64,000 nt of DNA. Source: Allobosea sp. 117 (GTDB lineage Bacteria; Pseudomonadota; Alphaproteobacteria; Rhizobiales; Xanthobacteraceae). Below the pieces are notes generated by a model. That model did not search any database, was not told the origin of the DNA, and saw nothing but the letters and a program-made list of their open reading frames with translations. The first letter of the stretch is position 1. Each line of letters opens with the position of its first letter. The DNA is taken from NCBI RefSeq assembly GCF_000702305.1, contig NZ_JNLC01000010.1, positions 928,341 to 992,340 on the forward strand, read 5' to 3'. This document shows, piece by piece, positions 43,556 through 53,079 of the stretch. Position numbers and translations under genes: made by a program.

Positions 43556-44983
43556 ATGGACACCGACATGCTCATCGGCTCGACCTTCGTCGGCGGCACC
43601 GAGACGCCGGAGACCGTGCTGAATCCGAGGACGGAGGAGACCATCCTCGAACTGCCGGAAGCCTCCGCCGACCAGATCGACGCGGCGGTGAACGCGGCCG
43701 AGAAGGCCTTCGCCACATGGTCGCGCACCACGCCGATGGAGCGCTCCTATCTGCTGCTCAAGCTCGCGGATGCCATCGAGGCGGAAGGCGAGGCCTTCGC
43801 GACGCTGGAGGCGCTGAACTGCGGCAAGCCGCGCCACGCGGTGCTGCGCGACGAGGTCCCCGCCATCGTCGACTGCTTCCGCTTCTTCGCCGGCGCGGTA
43901 CGCACCCAGCACGGCATGGTGGCAGGCGAGTACATCGCCGGCCACACCTCGATGATCCGGCGCGATCCGATCGGCGTGGTCGCCTCCATCGCGCCGTGGA
44001 ACTACCCGCTGATGATGGCGGCATGGAAGCTCGCCCCGGCGCTGGCCGGCGGCAACACCGTCGTCATCAAGCCCTCCGAGCAGACGCCGCTGACCATGCT
44101 CAAGCTGGCGAAGCTGATCGCAGACATCTTCCCCGAGGGCGTGGTGAACGTGATCGTCGGGCGCGGCGAGACGGTGGGCAACACGCTGATCAACCACCCG
44201 AAGGTCGCGATGATCTCGCTGACCGGCGACATCGCCACCGGCAAGAAGGTGCTCACCGCAGCCGCCAAGACGGTGAAGCGCACCCATCTCGAGCTCGGCG
44301 GCAAGGCGCCGGTGATCGTGTTCGACGACGCCGACCTCGCCGAGGTGGTCGAGGGGGTGAAGATCTTCGGCTACTACAATGCCGGGCAGGACTGCACCGC
44401 CGCCTGCCGCATCTATGCCGAGGACCGCGTCTACGAAAAGCTGGTCGCCGATCTCGCCTCCGCCGCCTCCAGCCTCAAGTTCGCCTCGCCGCAGGACGAG
44501 GAGAACGACATCGGCCCGCTGATCTCCGCCCGCCAGCGCGCCCGCGTCGCCTCCTTCGTCGAGCGGGCGAGCGAGCTCAACCACATCGAGATCGCCACCG
44601 GCGGCAAGCTCGCCTCCGGCAAAGGGTTCTTCTACGAGCCGACCGTGGTCGCCGGGGCGCTGCAGAGCGACGAGATCGTGCGCCGCGAGGTGTTCGGCCC
44701 GGTGGTCTCGGTGACCCGCTTCTCGGATGTGGACGAGGCCGTGAGCTGGGCCAACGACAGCGACTACGGCCTCGCCTCCTCGGTGTGGACCAAGGACGTC
44801 TCCAAGGGCATGGCGACCGCCGCCCGCCTGCAATATGGCTGCACCTGGGTGAACTGCCATTTCATGCTGACCAGCGAGATGCCGCATGGCGGCCTCAAGC
44901 AGTCCGGCTACGGCAAGGACCTCTCCTCCTACGCGCTGGAGGACTACACGGTCGTCCGTCACGTGATGGTGAAGAACGGCTGA
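43556..44983 (+). CDS. patD: Gamma-aminobutyraldehyde dehydrogenase (PatD/YdcW-like)
   Basis: A 475-residue NAD-dependent aldehyde dehydrogenase. [33 protein letters not shown] is the cofactor and substrate channel, [18 protein letters not shown] carries the general-base Glu, and [15 protein letters not shown] the catalytic Cys. The C-terminal [21 protein letters not shown] is typical of the YdcW group that oxidises 4-aminobutanal (pyrroline) to GABA in putrescine breakdown. Its place right after the YdcSTUV-type transporter supports this use. SD AGGAGG lies upstream of the ATG at 43556. Betaine aldehyde dehydrogenase is the main alternative by sequence. Confidence 0.87.
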   Translation: MDTDMLIGSTFVGGTETPETVLNPRTEETILELPEASADQIDAAVNAAEKAFATWSRTTPMERSYLLLKLADAIEAEGEAFATLEALNCGKPRHAVLRDEVPAIVDCFRFFAGAVRTQHGMVAGEYIAGHTSMIRRDPIGVVASIAPWNYPLMMAAWKLAPALAGGNTVVIKPSEQTPLTMLKLAKLIADIFPEGVVNVIVGRGETVGNTLINHPKVAMISLTGDIATGKKVLTAAAKTVKRTHLELGGKAPVIVFDDADLAEVVEGVKIFGYYNAGQDCTAACRIYAEDRVYEKLVADLASAASSLKFASPQDEENDIGPLISARQRARVASFVERASELNHIEIATGGKLASGKGFFYEPTVVAGALQSDEIVRREVFGPVVSVTRFSDVDEAVSWANDSDYGLASSVWTKDVSKGMATAARLQYGCTWVNCHFMLTSEMPHGGLKQSGYGKDLSSYALEDYTVVRHVMVKNG

Positions 44984-45035
44984 GCCGGAAAGGGCGGCGC
45001 GCCGGCTCCTCGCGCCGCCCCATAACGCATCGGAA

Positions 45036-45064
45036 TCGGCAAGACGTTCTGCGCGCGGTATAAT
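45036..45064 (+). promoter_or_regulatory. Probable sigma-70 promoter of the RND efflux operon
   Basis: TCGGCA (45036-45041) and a perfect TATAAT (45059-45064) are spaced by 17 bp. It lies about 125 bp upstream of the adaptor gene, and an operator-like palindrome follows in the leader. Confidence 0.6.
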
Positions 45065-45106
45065 CGCTGCGGAGGCGGGATTTCCCGTGTCCGCGGTGAT
45101 TATGAC

Positions 45107-45129
45107 GAAGAATTAAGTTGGAATTCTTC
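45107..45129. promoter_or_regulatory. Perfect inverted repeat upstream of the RND pump, probable operator
   Basis: GAAGAATT (45107-45114) and AATTCTTC (45122-45129) are separated by 7 bp. It is AT-rich and lies about 35 bp downstream of the start predicted from the 45059 box, a position typical of a TetR- or MarR-type repressor site. No repressor gene is adjacent. Confidence 0.5.
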
Positions 45130-45188
45130 CCGTCCTCTGCTGTCTCGATGTTGCGTTGCGTCAGGACGCGTATGGCAAAGGGGCGTAG

Positions 45189-46292
45189 ATGCGGCCGCTG
45201 CGCGGTTTGGTATTGGTGGCGGGCCTGCTGATCGCAGGAGGTGCCGTCGCCTACAAGCAGGGTTGGCTCGAACGCGGCCTGTCCGCGATCGGTGGCCGGG
45301 CGAGTGCGGCGTCCACGGTCGCGGTTGCCACGCCGCTGTTTCCCGTCGAGGTCGCGACCGCCCGCTCGGTGCGCACCACCACCGATATCCACTCCATCGG
45401 CAGCCTGCAGTCCGATGAAGCCGTGCAGGTCGCCTCGGAGGTCGCGGGGCGCATAGCCGAAATCCGCTTCAAGGAAGGCGAGAAGGTCAAGGCGGGCGAC
45501 GTTCTGGTGAAGCTCGACGACGCCCTGATCCGCGCCTCGCAGAACGAGATGGAGGCGCGCCTCGAACTGGCGAGGGCCAACTACGAGCGCGCCGAGCGCC
45601 TGCAGAAGACCGGGTCGGGTACCGCCCGCTCGCTGGACGAGGCGATCGCCGAGCGCAACACGGCCACCGCCTTGCTCAATCTCCAGCAGGTCCAGCTCTC
45701 CAAGCACACCATCACCGCGCCATTCGATGGTGTGGTCGGCCTGCGCTCCGTCTCGACGGGGGCCTATATCGGCATCGGGACGGCGCTGGTGAATCTGGAG
45801 AAGATCGACACCCTCAAGGTCGATTTCCGCGTGCCGGAGGCCCAGCTCGCCAATATCGCGGTCGGGCAGGAGGTCGAGGTCTCGGTCGATGCCCTTCCAG
45901 GACGCAAGTTCCTCGGCACCATCTACGCCATCGATCCGCTGATCGACGTCAACGGCCGCGCCCTGAAGGTCCGCGCCCGGCTGTCGAACGCCGACATGAC
46001 GCTGCGCCCGGGCCTCTTCGCCCGCGTGACCGTGAAGGGCCGCGAACCGCGCACCGCCGTCTTCGTGCCCGAGGCCGCCGTGGTGCCGCGCGGTCAGGAG
46101 CGCGTGGTCTGGCGGGTGGTCCAGGGCAAGGCGGTCGAATCGAAGGTGCGGCTCGGCGAACGCCGCGCCGGCGAGGTCGAGATCGCGGAAGGGCTGGAAG
46201 CCGGCGCCACCGTCGTTACCGCCGGCCATGGACGCCTGCGCGCCAATGCGGGGGTCGAGATCGTGGGCACGCCGTCGACCCCGCAGAGCTGA
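45189..46292 (+). CDS. RND efflux periplasmic adaptor subunit (HlyD/MFP family)
   Basis: A 367-residue membrane fusion protein. An N-terminal anchor helix (LRGLVLVAGLLIAGGAVAY) is followed by the lipoyl half-motif (VQVASEVAGRIAEIRFKEGEKVKAGDVLVKLDD), a short alpha-hairpin (about 115-165) and the second lipoyl half (LSKHTITAPFDGVVGLRSVSTGAYIGIG). The beta-barrel is VDFRVPEAQLANIAVGQEVEVSVDALPG, and the membrane-proximal domain ends the protein. It lacks a lipobox and so is held by the N-terminal helix. It would link the pump at 46302 to an outer-membrane channel encoded elsewhere. Confidence 0.92.
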   Translation: MRPLRGLVLVAGLLIAGGAVAYKQGWLERGLSAIGGRASAASTVAVATPLFPVEVATARSVRTTTDIHSIGSLQSDEAVQVASEVAGRIAEIRFKEGEKVKAGDVLVKLDDALIRASQNEMEARLELARANYERAERLQKTGSGTARSLDEAIAERNTATALLNLQQVQLSKHTITAPFDGVVGLRSVSTGAYIGIGTALVNLEKIDTLKVDFRVPEAQLANIAVGQEVEVSVDALPGRKFLGTIYAIDPLIDVNGRALKVRARLSNADMTLRPGLFARVTVKGREPRTAVFVPEAAVVPRGQERVVWRVVQGKAVESKVRLGERRAGEVEIAEGLEAGATVVTAGHGRLRANAGVEIVGTPSTPQS

Positions 46293-46301
46293 GGGCGCGC
46301 C

Positions 46302-49300
46302 ATGGGCATCTCCGAGCTCTGCATCCGCCGCCCGGTCTTCGCCACGGTGCTCAGCCTGCTGATGGTGCTGATCGGCATCGTCTCCTATTCGCGCCTCACG
46401 GTGCGCGAATATCCCAACATCGACGAGCCGGTGGTCTCGGTCGTCACCAACTATCCGGGCGCCTCGGCCAGCATTGTCGAGAGCCAGGTGACACAGGTTC
46501 TGGAAGGCTCCATCGCCGGCATCGAGGGCATCGACGTCCTCGAATCGACGAGCCGTTCGGAGACCAGCCGCATCACCGTCCGCTTCCGCCTCGAGGTGGA
46601 CCCCGACGTCGCCGCCAGCGACGTGCGCGACCGCGTCAGCCGCGTGCGCCAGCGCCTGCCGGACGAGATCGACGAGCCGGTGATCTCCAAGGTCGAGGCC
46701 GACGCGCAGCCCGTCGTCTTTGTGGTGTTCCGTTCCGAGCGGATGACCGGCCTCGAGCTCTCCGACTACATCGACCGCTACATCGTCGACCGCTTCAAGA
46801 ACCTCACCGGCGTCGCCGACGTGCAGATCTATGGCGAGCGGCGCTACGCGATGCGGGTGTGGATCGACCGCGAGCGACTCGCCTCCTACGCGCTCACCGT
46901 GCAGGATATCGAGGACGCTCTGCGGGCGCAGAATGTCGAGATTCCGTCCGGCCGTATCGAAAGCACGGACCGCGAGTTCACGGTGCTCTCCCGCACCGCG
47001 CTCGCCACCGTCGAGCAGTTCAACAACATCGTTGTGAAGCGCGCCGACGGGGCGCAGGTGCATCTCGACGAGGTGGCCCGCGTCGAGCTGGGTGCCGCCG
47101 ACGAGCGCCGCGCCAGCCGCTTCGGCGGCGCCCCCGCCATCATCGTCGGCATCATCAAGCAGGCGGTGGCCAATCCGCTCGACGTCTCCGCCGGCGTGCG
47201 CACCGTGCTGCCGGAGATCAACCAGAGCCTGCCGGAGGGCATGAGCGCCACCATCGGCAACGACAACGCGGTGTTCATCGACCGCTCCATCGCCTCGGTC
47301 TACCGAACCATTCTGGAAGCGGTCGCGCTGGTTGTGCTGGTGATCGTGGTGTTCCTGCGCTCCGTGCGTGCCTCGATCATCCCGATCGTCACCATCCCGA
47401 TCTCGATGATCACCACCTTCGCCATCATGTATGCGCTCGGCTTCAGCGTGAACACGCTGACGCTGCTCGCCATGGTGCTGGCGATCGGCCTAGTGGTGGA
47501 CGACGCCATCGTGGTGCTGGAGAACATCTTCCGCCACATCGAGCACGGCATGAAGCCGATCCCCGCCGCCATCAAGGGCTCGAAGGAGATCGGCTTCGCG
47601 GTCATCGCCATGACAATGACGCTGGCGGCGGTCTATGCGCCGGTCGCCTTCGCGCCGGGCCGTACCGGCCGTCTGTTCCTGGAGTTCGCGCTGACGCTCG
47701 CCGGCGCGGTGATCGTCTCCGGCTTCGTCGCGCTCACCCTGACGCCGATGATGTGCTCGCGGCTGCTCAAGCACGAGGAGAAGCCGGGCCGCGTCTCCGC
47801 CTTCATCGAGCGCCGGCTGCGCGGGCTCGAGAACGGCTATCGGAGCCTGCTCGAGGCGACGCTGCGCGTGCGCCCGCTGATCCTCCTCGTCGCCATCGCC
47901 GTGGCTGGCGGCAGTGCCTATTTCCTCAGCGTGCTGCCGTCCGAGCTCTCGCCGGTCGAGGACCGCGGCGTCGTCCGCGTGAACGGCACGGCGCCCGAGG
48001 GGGCGACCCTCGCCTACACCGCGCGCTATTCGGAGCAGGTGGAGAAGATCCTCGCCCCCGAGCCGGAGATGGGCAGCGTGCTCATCATCAACGGCATGCC
48101 GGAGGTGCACCGCTTCCTCGTCATCGGCCGGCTGAAGGACTGGGACGAGCGCGGGCGCTCGCAGCAGGAGATCGTCCGCGAGGTGACGCCGGAGCTGCGC
48201 CGCATCGCCGGTGTCAACGCCTACGCCAACAACCCGCCCTCGCTGGGCGCCTCGAACAATTCGCGCCCGATCGAATATGTGCTGCAGACGTCGGGCACCT
48301 ATGAGCAGCTCGACGAATATGTGAAGCGCTTCATGGAGCGCATCCAGGACTTCCCCGGCCTGCTGAGCCTCGACAGCGACCTGAAGCTGAACAAGCCGGA
48401 GATCGCGATCACCATCGACCGCGCCAAGGCGGCCGATCTCGGCATCGATGTCGCGGTGCTCGGCCGCACGCTGGAAAGCCTGCTCGGCGGCCGGCAGGTG
48501 ACGCGCTTCGAGGTCAGCGGCGAGCAGTACGACGTTTATGTGCAGCTCAGCGCGCAGGACCGCGCCTCGCCGGCGACGCTCGACACCATCTATCTGCGCG
48601 CCGTCTCGGGTGACATGGTGCAGCTCTCGAACCTCGTCACCATCCGCGAGACGGTGGCCCCGCAGGAGCTGCGGCGCTTCAACCAGCTCCGCTCGGCGAC
48701 CATCTCGGCCAATCTCGCGCCCGGCACCTCGCAGGGCGAGGCGCTCTCCTTCCTCGATCAGGCGGCGCGCGAGGTGCTGCCGCAGACCGTGCAGACCGAC
48801 GTCGCCGGCCAGAGCCGCGAGTTCCGCGCCGCCGGCCAGAGCCTGGTGCTGGTCTTCCTGCTGGCGCTGGGCTTCATCTATCTCGTGCTCGCCGCCCAGT
48901 TCGAGAGCTTCCGCGATCCGGTGATCATCATGCTCACCGTACCGCTCTCGATGACCGGCGCGCTGGCGGCGCTCTATTTCTCCGGCGGCTCGCTGAGCGT
49001 CTATTCGCAGATCGGCCTCGTCACGCTGGTCGGCCTCATCACCAAGCACGGCATCCTGATCGTCGAGTTCGCCAACCAGCAGCAGGAGGCGGGGCTGGAG
49101 CGCCGCGCCGCGGTGGTGGAGGCGGCGGTGCTGCGCCTGCGGCCGATCCTTATGACCACGGGCGCCATGGTGCTGGGCGCCGTGCCGCTCGCCATCGCGC
49201 ATGGTGCTGGTGCCGAGAGCCGCCAGCAGATCGGCTGGGTGATCGTCGGCGGCATGACGCTCGGCACGCTGCTCACGCTGTTCGTGGTGCCGACCGTCTA

Positions 49301-49373
49301 TTCGCTGATGGGCCGCGTCCATCGCGAGCCGCAGGCCGAGGCGGCGCCCGTCCTTCACGCACCGGCGGAATGA
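46302..49373 (+). CDS. RND multidrug efflux transporter, HAE-1 family inner-membrane pump
   Basis: A full-length 1023-residue AcrB-type proton-driven pump. The start is ISELCIRRPVFATVLSLLMVLIGIVSYSRLTVREYPNIDEPVVSV. The proton-relay aspartates lie in GLVVDDAIVVLENIFRH (TM4), and the matching helix 10 Lys region is in GLVTLVGLITKHGILIVEFAN. Two large periplasmic loops and twelve helices are present. Substrates cannot be read from sequence; MdtB/MexF-like relatives export drugs, dyes or fatty acids. It follows the adaptor gene by 9 bp. No outer-membrane factor is in the window, and the MarC gene is convergent. Confidence 0.95.
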   Translation: MGISELCIRRPVFATVLSLLMVLIGIVSYSRLTVREYPNIDEPVVSVVTNYPGASASIVESQVTQVLEGSIAGIEGIDVLESTSRSETSRITVRFRLEVDPDVAASDVRDRVSRVRQRLPDEIDEPVISKVEADAQPVVFVVFRSERMTGLELSDYIDRYIVDRFKNLTGVADVQIYGERRYAMRVWIDRERLASYALTVQDIEDALRAQNVEIPSGRIESTDREFTVLSRTALATVEQFNNIVVKRADGAQVHLDEVARVELGAADERRASRFGGAPAIIVGIIKQAVANPLDVSAGVRTVLPEINQSLPEGMSATIGNDNAVFIDRSIASVYRTILEAVALVVLVIVVFLRSVRASIIPIVTIPISMITTFAIMYALGFSVNTLTLLAMVLAIGLVVDDAIVVLENIFRHIEHGMKPIPAAIKGSKEIGFAVIAMTMTLAAVYAPVAFAPGRTGRLFLEFALTLAGAVIVSGFVALTLTPMMCSRLLKHEEKPGRVSAFIERRLRGLENGYRSLLEATLRVRPLILLVAIAVAGGSAYFLSVLPSELSPVEDRGVVRVNGTAPEGATLAYTARYSEQVEKILAPEPEMGSVLIINGMPEVHRFLVIGRLKDWDERGRSQQEIVREVTPELRRIAGVNAYANNPPSLGASNNSRPIEYVLQTSGTYEQLDEYVKRFMERIQDFPGLLSLDSDLKLNKPEIAITIDRAKAADLGIDVAVLGRTLESLLGGRQVTRFEVSGEQYDVYVQLSAQDRASPATLDTIYLRAVSGDMVQLSNLVTIRETVAPQELRRFNQLRSATISANLAPGTSQGEALSFLDQAAREVLPQTVQTDVAGQSREFRAAGQSLVLVFLLALGFIYLVLAAQFESFRDPVIIMLTVPLSMTGALAALYFSGGSLSVYSQIGLVTLVGLITKHGILIVEFANQQQEAGLERRAAVVEAAVLRLRPILMTTGAMVLGAVPLAIAHGAGAESRQQIGWVIVGGMTLGTLLTLFVVPTVYSLMGRVHREPQAEAAPVLHAPAE

Positions 49374-49402
49374 CCGGCTGACGGTGCCCGATTCAAAAGG
49401 GT

Positions 49403-50038
49403 CTAGCCCAGCAGGGCGGGGAACAGCTTGCCAAACGCGCCGGTGATCATCTCCGCGGCGATGGCGGCGAGGATGATGCCCATGAGCCGCTTTGAGATGG
49501 AAAGCGTCGTCGGCGACAGCCAGGAGGCGATCAGCGGCGCGCTTGCCAGCAATATGCCGAAGAACAGCAGATAGCCGATGAGGCCGGCGAAATAGCCGAG
49601 CAAGGCGCCCGTTTCATGCGCGGACTGCGCGAACACGATGATCGTCGCCATCGTGCCGGGACCGAAGGCGATCGGAATGCCGAGCGGATAGATGCCGACA
49701 TTGGAGACCGACTTGAACGTCTGCTTTTCCGCGTCAGTGCCCTGATGCGAGCTGCTCTCCTCGCCATTCAGCATGTTCAGTGCGATGAGCAGCACGATGA
49801 GCCCGCCGGCGAGGCGAAAATGCGCCACATCGATGCCGAACATGGATAGCAGCGCCTGTCCGGCCAGCGCGCAGATGAGCGCGCCGATGGTCACGGTCGC
49901 CAGCATGCCCAGCATCGAGCTGCGCCGTTCGGCAGGTGTTTGTGCGCCGGTGAGGGCGAGGAACACCGGAATGGTGCTGAGCGGGTTCATGATGGCGAAG
50001 AGCGCTGCGAACAGTTTGGCGGTAAGAGTCCAATCCAC
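49403..50038 (-). CDS. MarC family integral membrane protein
   Basis: A 211-residue protein with six hydrophobic helices and the MarC family motifs LFAALFAIMNPLSTIPVFLALTG, FRLAGGLIVLLIALNML and PLGIPIAFGPGTMATIIVFAQ. The function of the family is not known; the early link with antibiotic resistance was withdrawn. The GTG at 50038 (VDWTLTAKLF) matches the usual family start, while an upstream frame to 50092 adds 18 Arg-rich residues. It is convergent with the efflux gene, leaving 29 bp between the stops. Confidence 0.85.
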   Translation of the reverse strand: MDWTLTAKLFAALFAIMNPLSTIPVFLALTGAQTPAERRSSMLGMLATVTIGALICALAGQALLSMFGIDVAHFRLAGGLIVLLIALNMLNGEESSSHQGTDAEKQTFKSVSNVGIYPLGIPIAFGPGTMATIIVFAQSAHETGALLGYFAGLIGYLLFFGILLASAPLIASWLSPTTLSISKRLMGIILAAIAAEMITGAFGKLFPALLG

Positions 50039-50272
50039 GTCGTCGTTTCTCGCGCTGCGTGCTGACAAACGGGTTCTACAGGCCCGCCTCACGACAATCC
50101 AGAACCACCGCGGGAGCGGCCGCCCGCGTCGAGCGGTGCCGGACCTCGCTTGGGACTCGGCCTTTGCCTCGTGGTCCGGCAGCCATCGTCACGGTATGTG
50201 CGCATGACCCACGCGGGGACTTGAAGGCTCGCCTACACCCCCCTAAGGTGCGCCGGCCCGGACGCGGATCGG

Positions 50273-50346
50273 GCGGGCGTAGTTCAATGGTAGAACGGCA
50301 GCTTCCCAAGCTGCATACGAGGGTTCGATTCCCTTCGCCCGCTCCA
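50273..50346 (+). tRNA. tRNA-Gly (anticodon CCC)
   Basis: Complete cloverleaf of 74 nt including an encoded CCA. The acceptor stem is GCGGGCG with CGCCCGC, the D-arm GTTCAATGGTAGAAC, and the anticodon stem-loop CAGCTTCCCAAGCTG with anticodon CCC at 50305-50307. The T-arm is GAGGGTTCGATTCCCTT, the discriminator base is T, and CCA is at 50344-50346. It stands alone; no integrase gene or repeated 3' end suggests use as an attachment site. Confidence 0.96.
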
Positions 50347-50387
50347 GCGTTCCCTCCACCTATCCCTCTCGGCTCGTCGCACCCGTC

Positions 50388-51998
50388 TTACGACGCATCC
50401 TCTCCCATCATCGCCGCGGCCTTTTCAGCGATCATCAGGGTCGGCGAATTGGTGTTGCCGCTGGTGATGAAGGGCATCACCGAGGCGTCCGCGATGCGCA
50501 GCCCCGCGAGCCCGCGCAGCCGCAGGCGCTCATCCACCACCGCGCCGGGATCGTCGTGCGTTCCCATCTTCGCGGTGCCGACCGGGTGGAAGATGGTAGT
50601 GCCGATCTGCCGCGCGGCAGCCAGCAGGTCGCCGTTCGATGTCGCCTGCGGACCCGGCCGGTATTCCTGCGGGTGGTATTTCGCGAGCGCCGGCATCGAC
50701 ACGATGCGCCGCACCACCTTGAGGGCGTCGATCGCCACCTGCTCGTCCTCGGGCGTGGTGAGGGAGTTGAGGCGGATTTCGGGCTTGGCCGCCGGATCGG
50801 GAGACGCAAGGCGGACGCTGCCGCGGCTGGTCGGCCTCAGATTGCACACGCTCGCGGTGAAGGCGGGGAAGGCGTGCGGCATCTCGCCGAACTTGTCGAG
50901 CGAGAGCGGCTGGACATGGAACTGCAGGTTCGGTGTCGCCTGCAACGGCGAGGAACGGGTGAAGGCGCCGAGCTGCGAGGGCGCCATGGTCAGCGCGCCT
51001 CTTCGGAACAGCGCGTATTCCAGCGCCATCCACGCCTTGCGCGGGAGCGAGCCGTAGTCCTCGTTCAGCGTCCGGATGCCCTCGACCTTGTAGATCGGCC
51101 GAAGCTGGAGATGGTCCTGCAGGTTCTCGCCGACGCCGGGCAGATGGTGCTGAATCTCGATCCCGGCCGCGCGCAGGCGCTGGCCATCCCCGATGCCGGA
51201 GAGCTGCAGGAGCTGCGGCGAGCCGACGGCCCCGGCGCAAAGCACCACCTCGGCGCGGGCCATGACGCGGCGGCGCACTCCGCCCTGCGTAAACTCCACG
51301 CCACCGACCCGCCCGTCCTCGACGATCAGCCGCGCCGCCTGTGCGTTCGTCTCCAGCTTGAGATTGGGGCGGTTCAGCACCGGCTTGAGGAAGCCGCGGG
51401 CCGAGGACCAGCGCCGTCCCTGTTTCTGGTTGACGTGGAAATAGCCGACGCCCTCATTGTCGCCGGTGTTGAAGTCGCTGCTTCGCGGTATGCCGGCCTG
51501 GACGGCCGCTTCCATGAAGGCGTCGAGCAGCTTCCAGCGCACCCGCGGCTCCTCCACGCGCCATTCCCCGCCGGCCTTGTGATGCTCGCTTTCGCCGAGG
51601 AAATGGTCGAGGTGCCGGCGGAAGAAGGGGCGGACGTCATCCCATCCCCAGCCCTTCAGCCCGAGATCGCGCCAGCGGTCATAGTCCTCGCGCTGGCCGC
51701 GCATGTAGATCATGGCGTTGATCGCCGAGCAGCCGCCGATGACCTTGCCGCGCGGATAATTCAGCGTGCGGCCGGCGAGCCCGGTCTCGGCGACGGTGGT
51801 GAACAGCCAGTCAGCGCGTGGATTGCCGATGGCGTAGAGATAGCCGACCGGAACGTGGAACCAGATCCAGTTGTCGCGCCCGCCCGCCTCCAGCACGCAG
51901 ACGCTGCGCCTCGGATCGCCGGACAGGCGATTGGCCATGAGACAGCCGGCGGTGCCGGCGCCGACCACCACATAGTCGAAGCTCTCGGCCTCGCTCAT
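50388..51998 (-). CDS. GMC family FAD oxidoreductase (choline/alcohol dehydrogenase-like)
   Basis: A 536-residue GMC oxidoreductase. The N-terminal FAD motif is DYVVVGAGTAGCLMANRLSGD. GMC signature 1 is in YPRGKVIGGCSAINAMIYMRGQREDYD, and signature 2 in GAVGSPQLLQLSGIGD. The C-terminal active-site His is in TIFHPVGTAKMGTHDDPGAVVDERLRLRGLAGLRIADASVMP. The SD AGGAGG is eight bases before the ATG. It is divergent from a LysR gene that probably controls it. The substrate could be choline or another primary alcohol, including polyglycols; the family does not allow a firm choice. No betaine aldehyde dehydrogenase is adjacent. Confidence 0.9.
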   Translation of the reverse strand: MSEAESFDYVVVGAGTAGCLMANRLSGDPRRSVCVLEAGGRDNWIWFHVPVGYLYAIGNPRADWLFTTVAETGLAGRTLNYPRGKVIGGCSAINAMIYMRGQREDYDRWRDLGLKGWGWDDVRPFFRRHLDHFLGESEHHKAGGEWRVEEPRVRWKLLDAFMEAAVQAGIPRSSDFNTGDNEGVGYFHVNQKQGRRWSSARGFLKPVLNRPNLKLETNAQAARLIVEDGRVGGVEFTQGGVRRRVMARAEVVLCAGAVGSPQLLQLSGIGDGQRLRAAGIEIQHHLPGVGENLQDHLQLRPIYKVEGIRTLNEDYGSLPRKAWMALEYALFRRGALTMAPSQLGAFTRSSPLQATPNLQFHVQPLSLDKFGEMPHAFPAFTASVCNLRPTSRGSVRLASPDPAAKPEIRLNSLTTPEDEQVAIDALKVVRRIVSMPALAKYHPQEYRPGPQATSNGDLLAAARQIGTTIFHPVGTAKMGTHDDPGAVVDERLRLRGLAGLRIADASVMPFITSGNTNSPTLMIAEKAAAMMGEDAS

Positions 51999-52055
51999 TG
52001 TCGTTTCCTCCTATCATATGATGCGCAGAAATGCAGTTGCCGGAGCAGCCACACC

Positions 52056-52068
52056 GATCTAGTAGATC
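52056..52068. promoter_or_regulatory. Short palindrome in the GMC / LysR divergent promoter region
   Basis: GATCT-AGT-AGATC is a perfect 5-bp dyad in the 88 bp between the GMC gene and the LysR gene. It is a candidate binding site for the adjacent LysR protein, although it lacks the exact T-N11-A spacing. Confidence 0.3.
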
Positions 52069-52086
52069 CTCATTTACATCGGAGGA

Positions 52087-53025
52087 ATGCGCATCCGCGC
52101 CGTTCGGGCTATGCAAAAAAGAAGATACACTGGCCTCGATCTCTCCTGGAGCGACCTCCAGTTCTTCCTGGTCGCGGCACGGGCCGGGAGCGCCGCCGAG
52201 GCCGGCCGGCGTCTCGGCACCGACCAGGCGACGGTGAGCCGGAGGGTGCACCGCCTCGAAGCGATGCTTGGCCGGCCGCTCTTCGAGCGCGGCCCGCAGG
52301 GCCATGCGCTCACCGAGGCCGGTCAGGCTCTGCTCGGCCGGGCCGAGACGATGGAGTGCGGTGCCTTCTCCATCCTCGACTATTTCGCCGACGGCGAGGT
52401 CGCGCTCAACGCCACGCTGCGCATCGCCGGACCGGAAGGCTTTCTGTGCTCCTATCTCGCGCCACGGCTGGGAGCGCTGCGCGAGAGGAACCCCGGGCTG
52501 AACCTCCAACTGGTGACGATGCCGCATCTGATGTCGGTGTCGAAACGCGAGTTCGACATCGCGATCACCGTCGGCCAGGTGCTGAAGGGGCGGGCCATTA
52601 CCCGCAAGCTCTCGGATTACTCGCTCGGCCTCTTCGCCTCGCACGCCTATCTCGATGCACACGGGCCGATCCGGTCGGTGGGCGAGCTCGCTGGGCACCC
52701 GCTGATCGGTTATGTCGACGACCTCATCGTCATGCCGGACCTCAACTATCTCGGTGAGATCGCGCCCGAGCTGCGGGCCAGGGTGCAGTCCACCAGCCTG
52801 CTCGCGCAGCGCGCCATGGCGGAGGCGGGGCTCGGCCTGTGCGTGCTGCCCTTCTTCATGACCGCCGGCACGGCACTGCTGCGGCCGGTGCTGGCCGACG
52901 AGGTGCGCCTCACCCGGTCCTACTGGCTGGTGGCGCATGCCGACACCAAGGACCTGCCCGCGCATCGGGCGGTGATCGACTTCATCGCGCAGAGCACGGC
53001 GCAGGACAGGCCGCTGCTGCTTTGA
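52087..53025 (+). CDS. LysR family transcriptional regulator
   Basis: A 312-residue LysR-type regulator with the HTH LSWSDLQFFLVAARAGSAAEAGRRLGTDQATVSRRVHRLEAMLGRPLFERG and an effector-binding domain from about residue 100. The motif DLQFFL...ATVSRRV places it with the GcvA/AmpR-like branch that often represses or activates a divergent gene, here the GMC oxidoreductase. At 52087 the SD GGAGG is only one base from the ATG, so the second ATG at 52111 may be the real start. It is convergent with the end of the acx-sco operon. Confidence 0.87.
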   Translation: MRIRAVRAMQKRRYTGLDLSWSDLQFFLVAARAGSAAEAGRRLGTDQATVSRRVHRLEAMLGRPLFERGPQGHALTEAGQALLGRAETMECGAFSILDYFADGEVALNATLRIAGPEGFLCSYLAPRLGALRERNPGLNLQLVTMPHLMSVSKREFDIAITVGQVLKGRAITRKLSDYSLGLFASHAYLDAHGPIRSVGELAGHPLIGYVDDLIVMPDLNYLGEIAPELRARVQSTSLLAQRAMAEAGLGLCVLPFFMTAGTALLRPVLADEVRLTRSYWLVAHADTKDLPAHRAVIDFIAQSTAQDRPLLL

Positions 53026-53079
53026 ACCTCGACATCATTGAGCTCGGCACCGAGCCCCGCTTCGAGACCGGTACGGCAG

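Noticed and set aside
50273..50346. tRNA-Gly as an integration site for the catabolic region
   Set aside because: No integrase gene and no repeated tRNA 3' end were found in the window, and composition does not change across it.
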